Assembly: GCF_933775445.1 (NCBI RefSeq)
Contig: NC_065877.1
Span: 13,392,001-13,456,000, forward strand
Direction of reading: 5' to 3'
From: Argentina anserina
Lineage: Eukaryota; Streptophyta; Magnoliopsida; Rosales; Rosaceae
DNA length: 64,000 nt
Shown here: piece after piece, positions 31,830 to 43,716 of the stretch
How positions within the stretch are numbered: the first letter of the stretch is position 1
How the letters are laid out: each line of letters starts with the position of its first letter
Notes under the pieces: generated by a model
Databases searched by the model: none
What the model saw: the letters and a program-made list of their open reading frames with translations, nothing else
Told to the model about the DNA's origin: nothing
Translations under genes and position numbers: made by a program

Positions 31830-33068
31830 AAGTAAGGGTATCTGAAAGTTTCAAAAGAAATGGTCCCTAAAATGTTGTCTTGGAGATAAAAAAATATATA
31901 TATATATTATACAAACATGTTGTCATCCTTGGAAATAACCACTCAAGTGATTTTTGCCCAACTTGAGGTTCCACCAACTAAATGCAGTAGTTTTGGGGGA
32001 AACTACTGAAAATGTTGCCTCGTCGGTCTACATTAAAAACAATGTTGCCACTCAGTGATTATCCCAGCTTGAGGTTCCAACAAACAAGCCATTAGGCTAG
32101 TTGTTGGAGTTACCTCTGAGAATTTGTTGCCTTGTGAGAGTTACAATGTATCAATTCTTTCAAGGTTGCCAATTGATCCCAATCATCCCATCAAAATAAA
32201 TATATCTGAAATTTTCAAATTATTTAAAAAGTAAAAGAAAAAAAAATCAGAAGAAATGGTCCCTAAAAAGTTCTCTTTGAGGATTAAAGAATTATGCAAA
32301 CACGCATGTTGCCATCCGTGGAATTTCACCACTCAAGTAATTTTTTGCTCAAGTTGAGGTTCCACCAAGGACATTAGTGTTGTGGGAGACCACTGAAAAT
32401 GTTTGTGTCAGTCAACGGTAAAAATATGTTGTCACCGAGTAATTTTTCCCAGCTTGAGTTGTCCAACAAACAAGCCCTTGAGGCTTGTGTTGGAGATACC
32501 TCAAAGATTGAGGAGAGGGGTATCCATCAACTCTTGGTACACTCCTGCCGCTAGACTTCCACGAAATGAAAACGGGCAGCATCGTCGTATGCTCGAGAGT
32601 GAGGGGAAGAGGGGGTTGCCCTCGGCCCGATCATTCAATTCGCTCCAACGGGTAGGAGAAGAGGTACAGCCAGTCATTCTTTGAGACAGTAGTGATGTGG
32701 GAGACTAAAAATGTTGGCATGTCGGTATGGTACAAACATTGTTGTGAATTGAATGATTTATCCCCCGCTCGAGGTTCCAACAAAGAAACCATTATGGCTA
32801 GTGTTGGAGTTACTTTTTGAGATTGAGGCAGTAGTGTTGTGGGAGACTAATGAAATTGTTGCCTTGTTGGTTTATGGTAAAAACATTATCGCCACTAGAG
32901 TGATTATCCCCAGCTTGAGGTTCCAACAGAGAAGTAATTGTTGTCACACAAGTAATTTTGTTCAGGATTATTAAAGAACTCATTGAGTCAATAGTGTTGA
33001 GGACAGTACTGTTGAGATTGTTGCCTCGTAAGATTATGTGAATCAGATTGCTGCTGCTCGGTGATTTT
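31830..33068 (+). repeat. Array of diverged direct repeats (right part)
   Basis: Units sharing AATGGTCCCTAAAA, TGTTGCC, CCACTCAAGTGATT, GCCCAACTTGAGGTTCCA, ACAAACAAGC, GGCAGTAGTGTTG and GGGAGAC recur near 31,860, 32,030, 32,250, 32,430, 32,700 and 32,825. They are relatives of the 17-20-kb array. The copia element at 33,069 splits the last unit, whose continuation (TTTTGCTCAACTCGATGTTCC) resumes at 37,823. Confidence 0.6.
32513..32683. other. GC-richer insert interrupting a repeat unit
   Basis: Compared with the neighbouring unit near 32,820, a block of about 170 bp is inserted after CAAAGATTGAG. It is richer in GC and compositionally unlike its AT-rich surroundings, with phrases such as TTGCCCTCGGCCCGATCATT and TTCGCTCCAACGGG. 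It may be organellar (mitochondrial) DNA or filler from break repair; I cannot tell which from sequence alone. Confidence 0.4.
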
Positions 33069-33286
33069 TGTTAAAAGAGAAGAAAAGAAATGGCTGAAGT
33101 AAATTATTATTGATGTTGCACTATGAGCTTTTATAGCTGCAGTGAGAGTATTAAGACAACTCATATACAACCTATCACTACACAGAAGAAAGTTTTACAA
33201 CTCATACACAACCTATAACTACACATAAAAAAACTTTACAACTCATACACAACCAATACAATCAATATGACTAATTTTTTTCAACA
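33069..33286 (-). repeat. 3' LTR of the minus-strand copia element
   Basis: 218 bp, TGTTAAAAGAG...TTTCAACA in plus orientation. It is followed by CTCCCCCTCAAGTTGGAG, the complement of a purine-rich plus-strand primer. Confidence 0.9.
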
Positions 33287-33304
33287 CTCCCCCTCAAGTT
33301 GGAG
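33287..33304 (-). promoter_or_regulatory. Polypurine tract of the minus-strand copia element
   Basis: On the minus strand CTCCAACTTGAGGGGGAG ends directly at the 3' LTR, the classic copia arrangement. Confidence 0.85.
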
Positions 33305-33427
33305 AGTGGATGTCTTGCACTCCTAACTTGCGAATCATAGGAAGAAAGATGTCTTTCCCCAATGGTTTAGTGAGAACATCAGCTAGTTGATAGGCAGAAC
33401 TTACATGTCTTGTGACCACAGAACCAT

Positions 33428-34990
33428 CTAGGATTTTGTCTCGGATATAATGACAGTCCATCTCAATGTTCCTTGTTCATGAAAAACAGGATTGGCTGCA
33501 ATGTGGAGTGCAGCCTTGTTGTCACAGAATAACAAAGCTGGCTCATGAAGCAACATGCCCAAATCCTTGAGTAAGCAACGTAACCAAGTCAACTCACAAC
33601 ATGTGCCTGTCATAGCACGATATTCAGCCTCTGTTGAAGATAAAGATACTCTCTTTTGGCGCTTAGACTTCCAAGAGACCAAAGAACATCCAAGAAAGAC
33701 AGTATCCGGTTGTAGATCTTCTTGTGACCGGACATCATGCCCAATCGGAATCACAATAGGCTCTCAATCTTCAATCACTGATGGAAGAAAAGAATAAACC
33801 TTGTCCTGGAGCACCTTTCAAGTAACGTACCACCCTTAATGTTCCTTCCCAATGCGTCTTCCTAGTTTGATTCATGAACCTACTAATGACATGAACGACA
33901 TATGTGATATCAGGACGGGATACAGTGAGATATGAGCCGGCCAATCAACCTCCTGTATTTCTCAGGGTCTTTGAGAAGATCACTACGCTCCGACAATTTC
34001 AAGCCTTTTTTCTATGGGAGTATCTGTCAGAGTGACCCCTAATAATCATGCATCTTCAATAATCTCCAAGGCATATTTACGTTGACTGATAAAGATACCA
34101 CGTTTCGAAGTTGAAACCTCGATGCTAAGAAAATACTTTAAGTCTCCAAGATCCTTGAGATGAAATTGACTATGCAAGAAAGTCTTAAGTGCAACAATTG
34201 TCTCCACATTATTCCCAGTAATCAATATATCATCAATGTAAATCAAAAGTGCAGTAAATAAATTCTTTCTTCTTAGTGAACAATGAATAATCAACTTTAG
34301 ATTGAACATACCCGGCTGACTTTACTGCATCAGAAAACTTCTCAAACCACTGCCTTGAAGCTTGTTTCAAACCATACAAAAATTTGTGCAATCGACATAC
34401 CAGATTCTCCTCCCGCTGTCGCCGAAGACCTGGCGGAGGAGACATATATTTCCTCTGATAATTCACTATGAAGGAAAGCATTATTCACATCCAGTTGGTG
34501 TTATTTCCAACGACGAGCAGCTACTAAAGCTTAGAGACAACGAACAATAGTAATTTTAGCAGTAGGGGAAAAAGTCTCCTGATAATCCACACCTTCTAAC
34601 TGAGTGAAACCCTAGGCAACCAATAACGTTTAACAGAGCCGTTTCTTTTGTGCTTAATCTTATATACCCAACGACAACTAATAGGAATTTTGCCAGCCAG
34701 AAGTGTGGTAAGAGTCCATGTGCCATTAGCCTCGAGGGCTTGTAATTCAGAAAACATGGCTTGCTGCCATTCCGGATGAATAATTGCCTCAGAATAGGTG
34801 CGTGGCTCAAGCATGGCCATATCAAAAGTGAAGCCATCGATATCAGATGAAGGAAGGACCGGGTCGGGTTCGTGTATTAGAGCAAAAATTGGGCCGGGTT
34901 GGTGGCCCAAAGGGTCTAAGGCTGCATAAGGGAAGATATCTTCATGAAATTTAACATCCCGACTGATTAAAACCTTTTTTATAGACAATC
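33428..34990 (-). pseudogene. Copia reverse transcriptase and RNase H, broken
   Basis: Reverse transcriptase pieces start near 34,988 with HPEWQQAMFSELQALEANGT and CRWVYKIKHKRNGSVKRYW, continue with [20 protein letters not shown], and reach the catalytic box as [14 protein letters not shown] (YIDD, the YVDD position) and HLKDLGDLKYFLSIEV near 34,150-34,260. The RNase H piece (33,428-33,754) has VSLSSTEAEYRAM, ELTWLRCLLKDLG and LLFCDNKAALHIA, carrying the expected Glu and Asp residues. Stops or frame changes fall between every piece, and the usual stretch between RT and RNase H is only partly readable. In a live element these would make element DNA from RNA. Confidence 0.85.
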
Positions 34991-35037
34991 ATATAGCTTA
35001 AAAGCCTTTTGACCGACCGGATACCTATAAAGAGGGA

Positions 35038-36325
35038 TCAAGTAGCACGTTGATCAAACATATGGGAAAGATGAACATTTGTGGCATAAGCTAGACACCC
35101 AACAACACGAAGATGAGAAAAGGAAGGAGGTTTGGAGTAGAGTAGTTCGAAAGGAGTTTTGAAGGAAAGAAAAGGTGTGGGTAACCTATTGATGATGTGA
35201 ATGGATGTAAGTGCACAATCACCCCAAAATTGTGAGGGAATGTGAGCTTGGAATTTTAATGCCTGAGCAACTTGGAGTATATGACAATGCTTACGTTCCA
35301 CAACCCCATTTTGTTGAGGTGTGTAAACGCAAAAATGGTGGAAAACAACCCTATTATCAGAAAAAAAAAAAGGACGGAGTGAGAAAAATTCAGCACCATT
35401 GTCACTGTGAAAAATTTGAATGCGAAAGTCGAATTGCGTAAGAGCATAGTTAAAAAAACGTTTTATGAGAAGTTGTGCTTCACTCTTATGTCGCATTAGA
35501 AAAATCTAAGTAAAACGTGAATAGTCATCAACTATTATGAGAAAATAATGAGCACTAGAAAGTGAAAGATGTCGATAACGACCCCAAATGTCACAATGAA
35601 TAATTTCAAAAGGTTTATTCGAAGAAATTTTTCTATTATAGAAAAGTAAACGACTCTGTTTTGCCATATGACATGTGGCAAGCTTTATTTGATTGAAGGG
35701 GAAAATTCGGAAAATGTTTAACGATGAAACCTAAGCATGGTGAAGACACATGTCTAAGCCTATTGTGCCATAGATCAGTGGAGGATATAGAGGCTGCAGG
35801 TAGACTGTTTGGGGTGGAGGTAGGTTGGTTCGTGGACTTCTCCGTCGCTAATCCATCACGTTGTTCACCCAAACCAATCATCTTCCTCGTAGCTAGATAT
35901 TGCAATATGCACCAATAAGGATAAAAAGTCACTAAACAATTCATGCCTCTTGTCAAACGACTAACTAACATTAAATCAACTTTAAATTTTGGCACAGATA
36001 ACACATCATGGAGGTAGAAATTGGAACTTAAGGGCAGTGATCCTTTTGCGATAATAGCAACTTTATCCCCACTTGGTAATAAAACTGGAGACAAGGATCA
36101 TCGATTATTAGCATGAATTAATTCAGATGATGATGAAATATGATTGGTTGCCCCGCTATCGATGATCCAATTGCGGGAAGCAACCTTGGACAAACTTGGT
36201 TTAGTTGCAGCATTAGCTTTCGGAGTTGCATTGACATGAGAGTTAAAGCTTGGAGACATACTGCTAACGGCTGCCAGAAAATCGATTAAATTGGGCTTCA
36301 GATAGAGTGAGTGAAGGCCCAGCAT
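35038..36325 (-). pseudogene. Copia protease and integrase, broken
   Basis: Protease appears near 36,150 as NWIIDSGATNHISSSSELI with the DSG active-site motif. The GAG-pre-integrase part near 35,730 has LWHNRLRHVS, the His-His half of the zinc-binding HHCC motif. The integrase core (35,038-35,496) has IFHSDNGAEF (second catalytic Asp), YTPQQNGVVERKHCHIL (catalytic Glu), FWGDCALTSIHIINRLPTP and PFELLYSKPPSFSHLRVVGC, all canonical for copia. The first catalytic Asp region is not clean, and frame breaks occur near 35,500-35,640 and 36,094. These enzymes would cut the polyprotein and insert the element DNA. Confidence 0.85.
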
Positions 36326-37400
36326 GAGAACTTACAACGCTAGAAACGTTGTTGGCAGATGGAACTCTAAAACCAGTGTTGGAATTCGGCTTGGAAGTCT
36401 GCTGAATTTGCTTCGCCTTTGGGTGATCAGGAGGATAGCCGATCAGTTCAAAACAAGTCTGAACCCAATGTTCAGGATCTCCACAGTGGACGCATTGAGG
36501 GCGGCCTCTCCTTGATCCTTGTCGTCGTTCTTGAGAATTGAATCTGCCAGAATGTGGTCAAGGATTTGGTTCAAATCTCCCCCTTCCCTAATTGAAACTG
36601 GGCCTGCTACCTTGTTCTTGATTTTTGAATCTATCAGAGTTTCGGACCGCCATCGCCACACTACCGCTGGATGTGTAGCACTAAGTAGACGTTGCTTATC
36701 TTCTTGGGCAACAGCAGCGTAAGCTTGTCGGTATGTAGGCAAAGGGTTCATCAAAAGAATCAAACTGCGAATAGCACTGTAAATATTGTTCAAACCCAAT
36801 CAGAAATTGCATTAGTCTATGTTGATCTCCTTGGGAGCTGTGTGGAACCTCAGAATAGGAAGTCAATTCATCCCAAAAACCTTTCAGTTTTGTATAATAA
36901 GCTGAGATTGATTGCTGCTCTTGCTTATGACAAGCTATATCTCGCTGAATCTCAAAAATTAGAGAGGCATTACCTTGTGAAAATCGTTCATGTAAGTCCT
37001 CCCATACCTCTTGAGCCGAAGAGTAATAGGTGAGACTCTCAGCTATGTCTTTACTAACTGTGTTGGTGATCCACTGCTGCACCAAATCGTTGACCTGAGT
37101 CCATGTTTTTTCGCCATCTGGATCAGTTTTTTCTGAAGGAGACTCAATTGTGCCATTGATAAAACCAAGCTTGTTCTTAGAATTCAAAGCTCGGAGCATA
37201 TCCTTTTTCCAACCATTGTAGTTGTTCTCATCCAAGACTTTAGTAATTAGGACCATGCCTGAGTGATCAGAAGGATGACTATAAAAGGGATCTAAGAGGG
37301 GAGATTTTGGATTTTGATGATTCTGTGGAATTGAGGGGAATTGATTTGCCTGGTGAAAGAACATCATCATCAACAGCCATGACGAATGATAGGAGAGACT
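36326..37400 (-). pseudogene. Copia gag, frameshifted
   Basis: Gag forms the virus-like particle around element RNA. Starting near 37,260, the frame reads VLITKVLDENNYNGWKKDML, KLGFINGTIESPSEKTD, WTQVNDLVQQWITNTVSKDI, SAQEVWEDLHERFSQGNASL, and AYYTKLKGFWDELTSYSEVP, the standard order of the plant copia gag domain. A frame change near 36,760 leads into GLNNIYSAIRSLILLMNPLP and a region ending in a zinc-knuckle-like CVHCGDPEHW...C segment near 36,450-36,500. A GCT/CAG triplet run (37,437-37,530) upstream gives artificial poly-Ala or poly-Gln frames and is likely untranslated leader. Confidence 0.8.
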
Positions 37401-37436
37401 GCACGAGAAATTAAGATGCAGCGTGGAAGAAATTAA

Positions 37437-37545
37437 GTTGCTGCTGACTGCTCTCCTCTGCTGCTGCTGCTGCTGCCTGCTCTCCTCTGCTGCTGCTGCT
37501 GCTGCTGCCTGCTCTCCTTTGCTGCTGCCTGCACTGCTGCTGTTG
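37437..37545. repeat. GCT/CAG trinucleotide repeat in the copia leader
   Basis: Interrupted GCTGCTGCT runs within the leader between the 5' LTR and gag of the minus-strand copia element. Confidence 0.85.
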
Positions 37546-37603
37546 CTATTGAAAGGGTGTTGGTACAATAAATGTAAGAAAAACAAGAGAAAACATAGAG
37601 GAA

Positions 37604-37615
37604 TCTCTGATACCA
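37604..37615 (-). promoter_or_regulatory. Primer-binding site of the minus-strand copia element
   Basis: On the minus strand TGGTATCAGAG directly follows the 5' LTR, matching the 3' end of initiator tRNA-Met. Confidence 0.85.
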
Positions 37616-37822
37616 TGTTAAAAGAGAACAAAAGAAATGGCTGAAGTAAATTGTTATTGATGTTGCACTATGAGCTTTTATAGCTGCAGTGAGAATATTA
37701 GGACAACTCATCACTACACATAAGAAAGCTTTGCAACTCATACACAACCTATAATTACACATAAAGAAACTTTACAACTCATACACAACCAATACAATCA
37801 ATATGACAGATTTTTCTCAACA
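37616..37822 (-). repeat. 5' LTR of the minus-strand copia element
   Basis: 207 bp, the partner of 33,069-33,286. It lacks about 10 bp around the ACAACTCATCACTACACAT segment relative to the other LTR. Confidence 0.9.
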
Positions 37823-37869
37823 ATTTTGCTCAACTCGATGTTCCTACAATGACCTCTTTGAGGCATGAG

Positions 37870-39480
37870 TATTCTCGCTTCATGTGAACACTCAGTGTTT
37901 TTTTAGAGTTAGGCTTCATTACGTGGTACCTAAAAATGCCTTTTCTTTTTTATGACTTCTGTAATATGCTTCAGTCTTTGGAACTGCAATTTGCACAGAT
38001 AAAGCTTCTATATTTCTCTATCGAATTTTCAGATGAGGTGATAGTAAACATTTCTAGTTACTGAACTAAGGATTTCAGAGAATAAGTTGATCAGACTATT
38101 TTATTAGTGCCTGCTCACCTACTGTGTTGGGTTTGTTTAGGGATTTTATTGCAGTTATTACTTTTAAGCTTGATTCCCTAAACTAGCAGCCGTGGGGTTT
38201 CTATTACATTAATGCAGCCGTGCTTCATCGTTTAGTCACACTCAAGTTGAGATTCGGTTATGAAGTACCTATATATTGTTTGGTCATTGCCTATTGATAA
38301 AGGACTGGATAATTATTTACTATCAAAATCCATAATCAAAGCCTTAGTAAAGGTTGTTATATTCTAATTCTGCGCATGACGCCAAGACTCTTTGGAATAT
38401 GTCTTCCGAATCTTTTTTTTGCTACTAAATGACCCCAATGCTAAATCCTCGAACAATTTTGTCCTCAGGGACCATATGATTGGATGGTATATATGTTCAA
38501 ATGTTGATACGCTAGAAATTGGGAAATGCAAACTTTTGGAATGGACAAAACTTGGACAATATTAGTCCGTCGTCTACCTTTATACGTGGCATCATTTGCA
38601 TCCTCTTGTCTTACTTATTTGGCTATAAGTATCCTTTGATGAAGGGATTGGAATATTATTGAAATATTGCCATTGACCTTTAATAATGATGAAAGGGCCT
38701 ATGCATATATAGCCGTAAGTTTTCTGTATGATGAACGACTTTCCCCACTATTCTGTTAGTTTGTTAACTGGATTAGATATGATGTAGTATTCTCATCCTA
38801 TGCTAGGTCCACCATAAAAATCTGAAATAGGGTTGAGTTGGAGATGACGGAGATTGGTTGGTATGGAGGAAGTTGTGTCTAGTTATCGGTCCTTCTCTCA
38901 AAGAAGTCCCTGAGGTATGTTGGAAATTAAAAGCATATATGGACTAATTTAATGGTGTGAGAATCAATTCCACGCCCTTTTTCAGCAGTGGTAGCTTGTT
39001 CTGTCATTATATGGTCAGTGAGATTAGGGTCAGGGAAGTCCTTATTGTGTGCATTCTTTTGAGCAACTTAATATACTCTGAGGGAAAAATAAGATACAAT
39101 CTTTTGAAAATGGCCGGTAAGTTGATAAGTTTAATTTCAGGGAGTATGATCGAGTGCCTTTGTGGCCAATCTTAAATCTCTTTAGCCGTTTGGATTCTAT
39201 TGTTTGTGAATTAATGCTTTGTGGTCGATTTGATCTTCAACTCTCTTGGTTTGGTTGCTGAAAATAATTACAGCCAAGATTGCTTTGTTGGTTTTGTTTT
39301 CCTCACAGGGGCATGAAGTTCAGTCAATAGTTGCAATAAATTATCCCGAATTCTTGATGATTTAGTGATTTCCTGCTTATTGTTCCAGAGTTGACTACTC
39401 TTTTTGTTGATTGATTAGTTATGTTAAGTTTCCGAACCATGGTCACTGCTATAGTTGCAGTTTAATTTGGTAACCTGCTC
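37870..39480. other. No gene recognised
   Basis: AT-rich intron-like sequence. A plus-strand frame at 38,957-39,175 is short and without recognisable features. Confidence 0.35.
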
Positions 39481-39529
39481 ATATTACAGTTGATTTCCTT
39501 TTGGGTCTTCATTTGTACATCTGTTTTGG

Positions 39530-40350
39530 CTTTGAAATAATGTTTCTGATTGAGACAACGGTTCCTCTACGTAGGTATTTTGGTTACCTACCATAGCAGC
39601 ATAAATATGAGCTGAGATCCCAAACTTTTGGTAAATTGTCCATACTTCTTTTGAACTGCAACCAGCCTGAGCAGGCTGACTTATTGTCAAGCACTCAAGC
39701 TCACGTCTTGAAGGTCTCAAACACAGCTTTGAAATGTTTCTGATTGAGACATTACGTAGATATATGGGCTACACTACATTAGCAGTATTAATATGAGCTG
39801 AGATGCCAAATTTACGGTAAATTGTCCATATTTCTTTGCAGCCTGAACATGTTGATTTACCGTCAAGCACATGTTCTAATGATCTCAAACACAGCTTTGA
39901 GTAGTTCTGATTGAGACACTACATAGATATTTGGGCTATATTATGTTAGCCGCATTAATACTAGAACAATACACACCCGATCGATGGGTGTGGTAAATAT
40001 TTTTTTTTCCAGAATAAATAAGTATTTACTACATAATAATGGGGAGATGGTGGGGTGGTTACAACATATAGAAGTTATCCGCAAAATAAAACAAATTTTC
40101 ATTTTTCTATTTATTTTTGTTTTTATCTTTTTATCTCTTGAATATTAAACATAATTTTAAATTAATATATGATGTAGGGACCTATAAGTATTTTCATGTG
40201 TTTTAATTGACAAACTCTCTTCTGGTTATAAAAGTATAGATGAGCCCAGATGCCATACTTGTGGTAAATTGTCCATACATCTTTTGAATTGCAACCAGCC
40301 ACAACAAGCTGATTTTTATCAAGCTCATATTCTGATGGTCTCACACAGTT
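39530..40350 (-). repeat. Four diverged direct repeats with coding-like minus strand
   Basis: Units starting with ATGTTTCTGATTGAGACA and containing ATGAGCTGAGATCCCAAA-like, GGTAAATTGTCCATAC, TTTTGAACTGCAACCAGCC and CAAGCTCA...CTCAAACACAG lie near 39,538-39,735, 39,736-39,900, 39,900-40,000 (partial) and 40,235-40,350. On the minus strand two units read similar peptides: GCSSKEVWTIYQKFGISAHI and GCNSKDVWTIYHKYGIWAHL. The conserved frame suggests duplicated exons of an unknown gene. I do not recognise the family. Confidence 0.5.
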
Positions 40351-40359
40351 CTTGTTTGC

Positions 40360-41285
40360 ATGTATGATAGAAGTGGCCTCTTTACTCGGGATAATATGAA
40401 ATCAATTTCTGACTGGAAACCATATCTATGTACGTACATCTTCATGAAATGTTGCATCAACTTCTGTCACAATGATATGACTGAATAGGTTTTCCTAAGA
40501 TGTCATAATTGGGAAATTGGATGTAAAACACTAATATACAATACTCTCTTTAATGAATATGGTGCTGAATTATATGAACTGATGGAGGACTCTGACAGAT
40601 ATATTTGAAAGTCGCAGTTGCTCTCCTGATGTTTTCACAAATTGTGGCTTAGATTCCGTATTAAAAAAGAAAATAAGATATTAATTACAATAATAAACAC
40701 AATCAACAAAAATATAAATGTTAGCAGAAAGGGAATTATAAGCAACTCACAAATTTCAGAGATGTAAAATGCCAGTTAAGGATGGGGGAATAGTCCCAGT
40801 GAAACAGTTGATTGAATTCCAAATATATACAGGAGAATGGAGATACTAGAGCTATGGTATTGGTAGCACATCACCTATGCCAATTATGTGTCTACAATAG
40901 AAACCCGACACATGGAATTCCACTTACCATACCCTAACCAAAGTCTATCTTTGTAGATGTAAAAATATTTTCGTTCAACGAAGTAAAAAAGGATGTTCTC
41001 AGCAAAACTCCGGCCTTGACTTCCGGTCTTATCATCAAATCACCATGGGTAGTGACTAGTGACTAGTGAGGCACCCAATATAGCCCTCATCATTTAGCCC
41101 GCTGGAATATAGTCCTCATCATTTAACCCGCGGATCTGAAGTCCGCGGAAGCCCGCAAGTCCCTCATCATTTAACCCGCGTAGTCCCGCAAACCCGAAGG
41201 ATTTTAACCCGCCCGGCTGCGAGAAATCATTCCAAAAACCCGCAAGGGCCGGCCCGTAAAAGTCCGCTAAATAATAAAATATTAT
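40360..41285. other. Intergenic sequence with pyrimidine/CCCGC-rich element-like stretch
   Basis: From 41,085 to about 41,260 there are repeated CATCATTTA.CCCGC, GTCCGCGGAAGCCCGCAAG and GGGCCGGCCCG phrases that look like the end of a transposon. A related stretch (TTTATCCCGCAGATCCG, GGTCCGGCCCGCGAG) sits at 42,212-42,320. No gene was recognised. Confidence 0.35.
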
Positions 41286-41289
41286 ACAT

Positions 41290-43160
41290 ATTTTATTAGG
41301 TTTAGAATAAAACTATCGCATTATGAAGCAACTATATACTTCTCGTAAATGATCGACACAAGTCGCTATGATCGGTATATATATTTAGTGATTCTGTAAA
41401 AATTTCATCCAATTCGGACCTCGTTTGACCGTCGAAATATCCGGTAAACCGAAAACAACACTAATATGTCATAAAGGAAGACCCATTACCAAAATGCGAA
41501 CACCGAAAGTCGTTTGCATATCTGAAATCACCTAATTTTTGTCACTGATTGTGTGCGGTCGCACCAAAGAAACCCATTTGGCAAAGCCCCGGTTAGTGAG
41601 GATTTTAATTTGTCAAAACGCATTTTTTTTGTTGACTGTCGGTACGGACGGTCACTCAATATTCAAAACGAACGAAATTTTTACTGTTTTCCCTAAATAT
41701 ATATACTAATCACATGTGCTGGTGTCGATCGACCATATTTCAAACCGGAGTTCAACCCAATTGTAATTATTCATCCATGTGAAAACTGAAAACTATTCAC
41801 AATGCATCTCTGCAGTGCTTCATCGATCGGTTCATCCTCTTCCTGGTATTACCTTTGCAGTTCCTCCCATTGCAATCATGCCTCTCATTGTTGAGGTCAA
41901 AAGACACGAAAATCACAAATTGAGAAATTGGATTAATGGGTTTCCAACTGAATTGAAACCTTCCTCAAAGATCAAAGATGATCGGTTGTTGCAGAGGGAA
42001 GTGTAGAAAGAAGAAAGGAGGGTAAGACTATACGTACCTGTGGGAAGAGAAGAGTTAGGTCATGTTGGGTTTTGTGATATTGATTAATCGAATTATAATT
42101 TTTTAATTGAAAATTAAAGATGGTTTTAACTCTGATTGAGCTCTGGTAAGTTAAGTAACACATGGCACAATGTTATAGGCCGCACACATGGTACAATTTG
42201 ATGTAGGCCTCAACATTTATCCCGCAGATCCGAAAAATCCGCGGAGACCCGCAAAATCTATGGGCTTTTACCTGGTCCGGCCCGCGAGAAAGCTTGTCAA
42301 ACCCTGCTTCCGTCAGTAGAGGGCCGGGCTTAGTTTAGAGATGTGAAATTTGGCTTGGCCCGTAAAAGCCCGTCAAGAAATAAAATGTTATACATGCATA
42401 TTATATATTATACATATATCAATTTTTGTAATAATTATATATAAAATATTATATATATTAATAATAGTAGATTTAAAATAAAATTTTAGCAATATGAAGA
42501 AATTATATGAAGTAAACTTCTTGGGATTAATCGACACCAAATGATGTTATCGGTATTAATATTTAGGGACCTTGTTAAAATTTCATCTAATTCGGATCTC
42601 GTCTACTAACATGCCCTAAGGGAGGACCATTACTAGGATGTGAACGTCGAAATCATTTTGCATATATGAAATCATCTAATTTTTGTCACTGATCATGCGA
42701 GGTCGCAGCGATGAAACTCATTTAGCAAAGCCCCGGTCAATGAGGTTTTAATGTGTCAAAATGCCTCTTTTTTTGTTGACCGTGGATATAGACGGTAAAG
42801 CTATGTCCAAAACGGACGAAATGCTTATGGGGTCTTTAAAAATATATACCGATCACATTACTGGTGTTGATCGACCATATTTAGATCCGGAGTTGTCGAT
42901 CGCCGAAGTGTCCACTAATGTATTATAACTTTTATATTAGGTTTAAAATAAAACTATCGCATTATGAAGTGACTATATGAAGAAAACTTTTCGGGATTAA
43001 TCGACACTAGTCAATGTGATCGGTACTTATATTTAGTGACCCTGTAAAAAATTTATCCAATTTGGACCTTGTTGACTGTCGAAATTTCCGGTAAAACGAA
43101 AACACTACTAATATAGCCTAAGGAATGATCCATTACAAAGATGTAAAAGCCGAAAGTATA
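41290..43160 (+). repeat. Three diverged direct repeats of an unknown element
   Basis: The order GGTTTA(G/A)AATAAAACTAT(C)GCA, TTATGAAG, TTCTCGG.ATTAATCGACAC.AGTC, TGATCGGTA, ATTTAGTGA.C.TGTAAAA, TTTCATC.AATTCGGA, AAAGCCCCGGT.A.TGAGG and GGTGTCGATCGACCATATTT occurs at 41,290-41,750, 42,465-42,895 and, in shorter form, 42,940-43,160. The units probably belong to internal or terminal repeats of one non-autonomous element bracketed by the CCCGC-rich stretches. Confidence 0.6.
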
Positions 43161-43716
43161 ATAGGAAGCTTGGCATATCACATTAACAATCAAATTAGGC
43201 CTCGTCAACAGGCCGAACCGGGGCTTAGTACATTTAAATATGGTGATTTCAAATATGTAAACAGCTTTCGACATTCGCATCTTGGTAATGAGTCATCCCT
43301 TAGGACATATTAAAAGTGTTTTTGGTTCACCCTGAACACTACTTGGGTGGCAAGGGTCCCTTTTTCAAAGCAAGCCTTTTTCAAACCTCGGAAGTCGGAA
43401 CTACAGCCATCGCCTCACTCATAGACGCCGTGCTGCCCGCACCTTCGACGATTAAAGTTTTCTATCCGAACCGATCTTCGACCATGGCCTCACCTTCGCA
43501 AATTAAGGTTTGAGGAATTGGGGTAAAAGAGATGGAAGGAATTAGGGAGTAAAAGATGGGGCGTCGTAGGTGATGTCGAGAGAGGCGTCAGGGAGGAGGA
43601 GAAGAACTCGTTGTGGTGGTTGAGGGAGCGACGGAGAGGGAAGTACTCTGAAGGAAGGAGCGGCGACTATCTGCAGAATCTGAAAAGGCTTGCTTTGATT
43701 TTCTTTTACATTATAG

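Larger units (their letters stand above)
33069..37822 (-). mobile_element. Complete Ty1/copia retrotransposon (minus strand), coding regions broken
   Basis: A 5-bp duplication ATTTT lies at 33,064-33,068 and 37,823-37,827. LTRs are 33,069-33,286 and 37,616-37,822. On the minus strand, gag, protease, integrase, reverse transcriptase and RNase H follow in copia order, all interrupted by stops and frameshifts. The LTRs differ at about a dozen sites and by an indel of about 10 bp, so this insertion is clearly older than the 20-kb and 49-kb elements. It lies inside a unit of the direct-repeat array. Confidence 0.95.

Noticed and set aside
37433..37762. Poly-Gln/poly-Ala frames on both strands
   Set aside because: Products of the GCT/CAG triplet run in the copia leader.
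41779..42006. 75-codon plus-strand frame
   Set aside because: No homology recognised and it lies between copies of an unknown repeat; too short to support.
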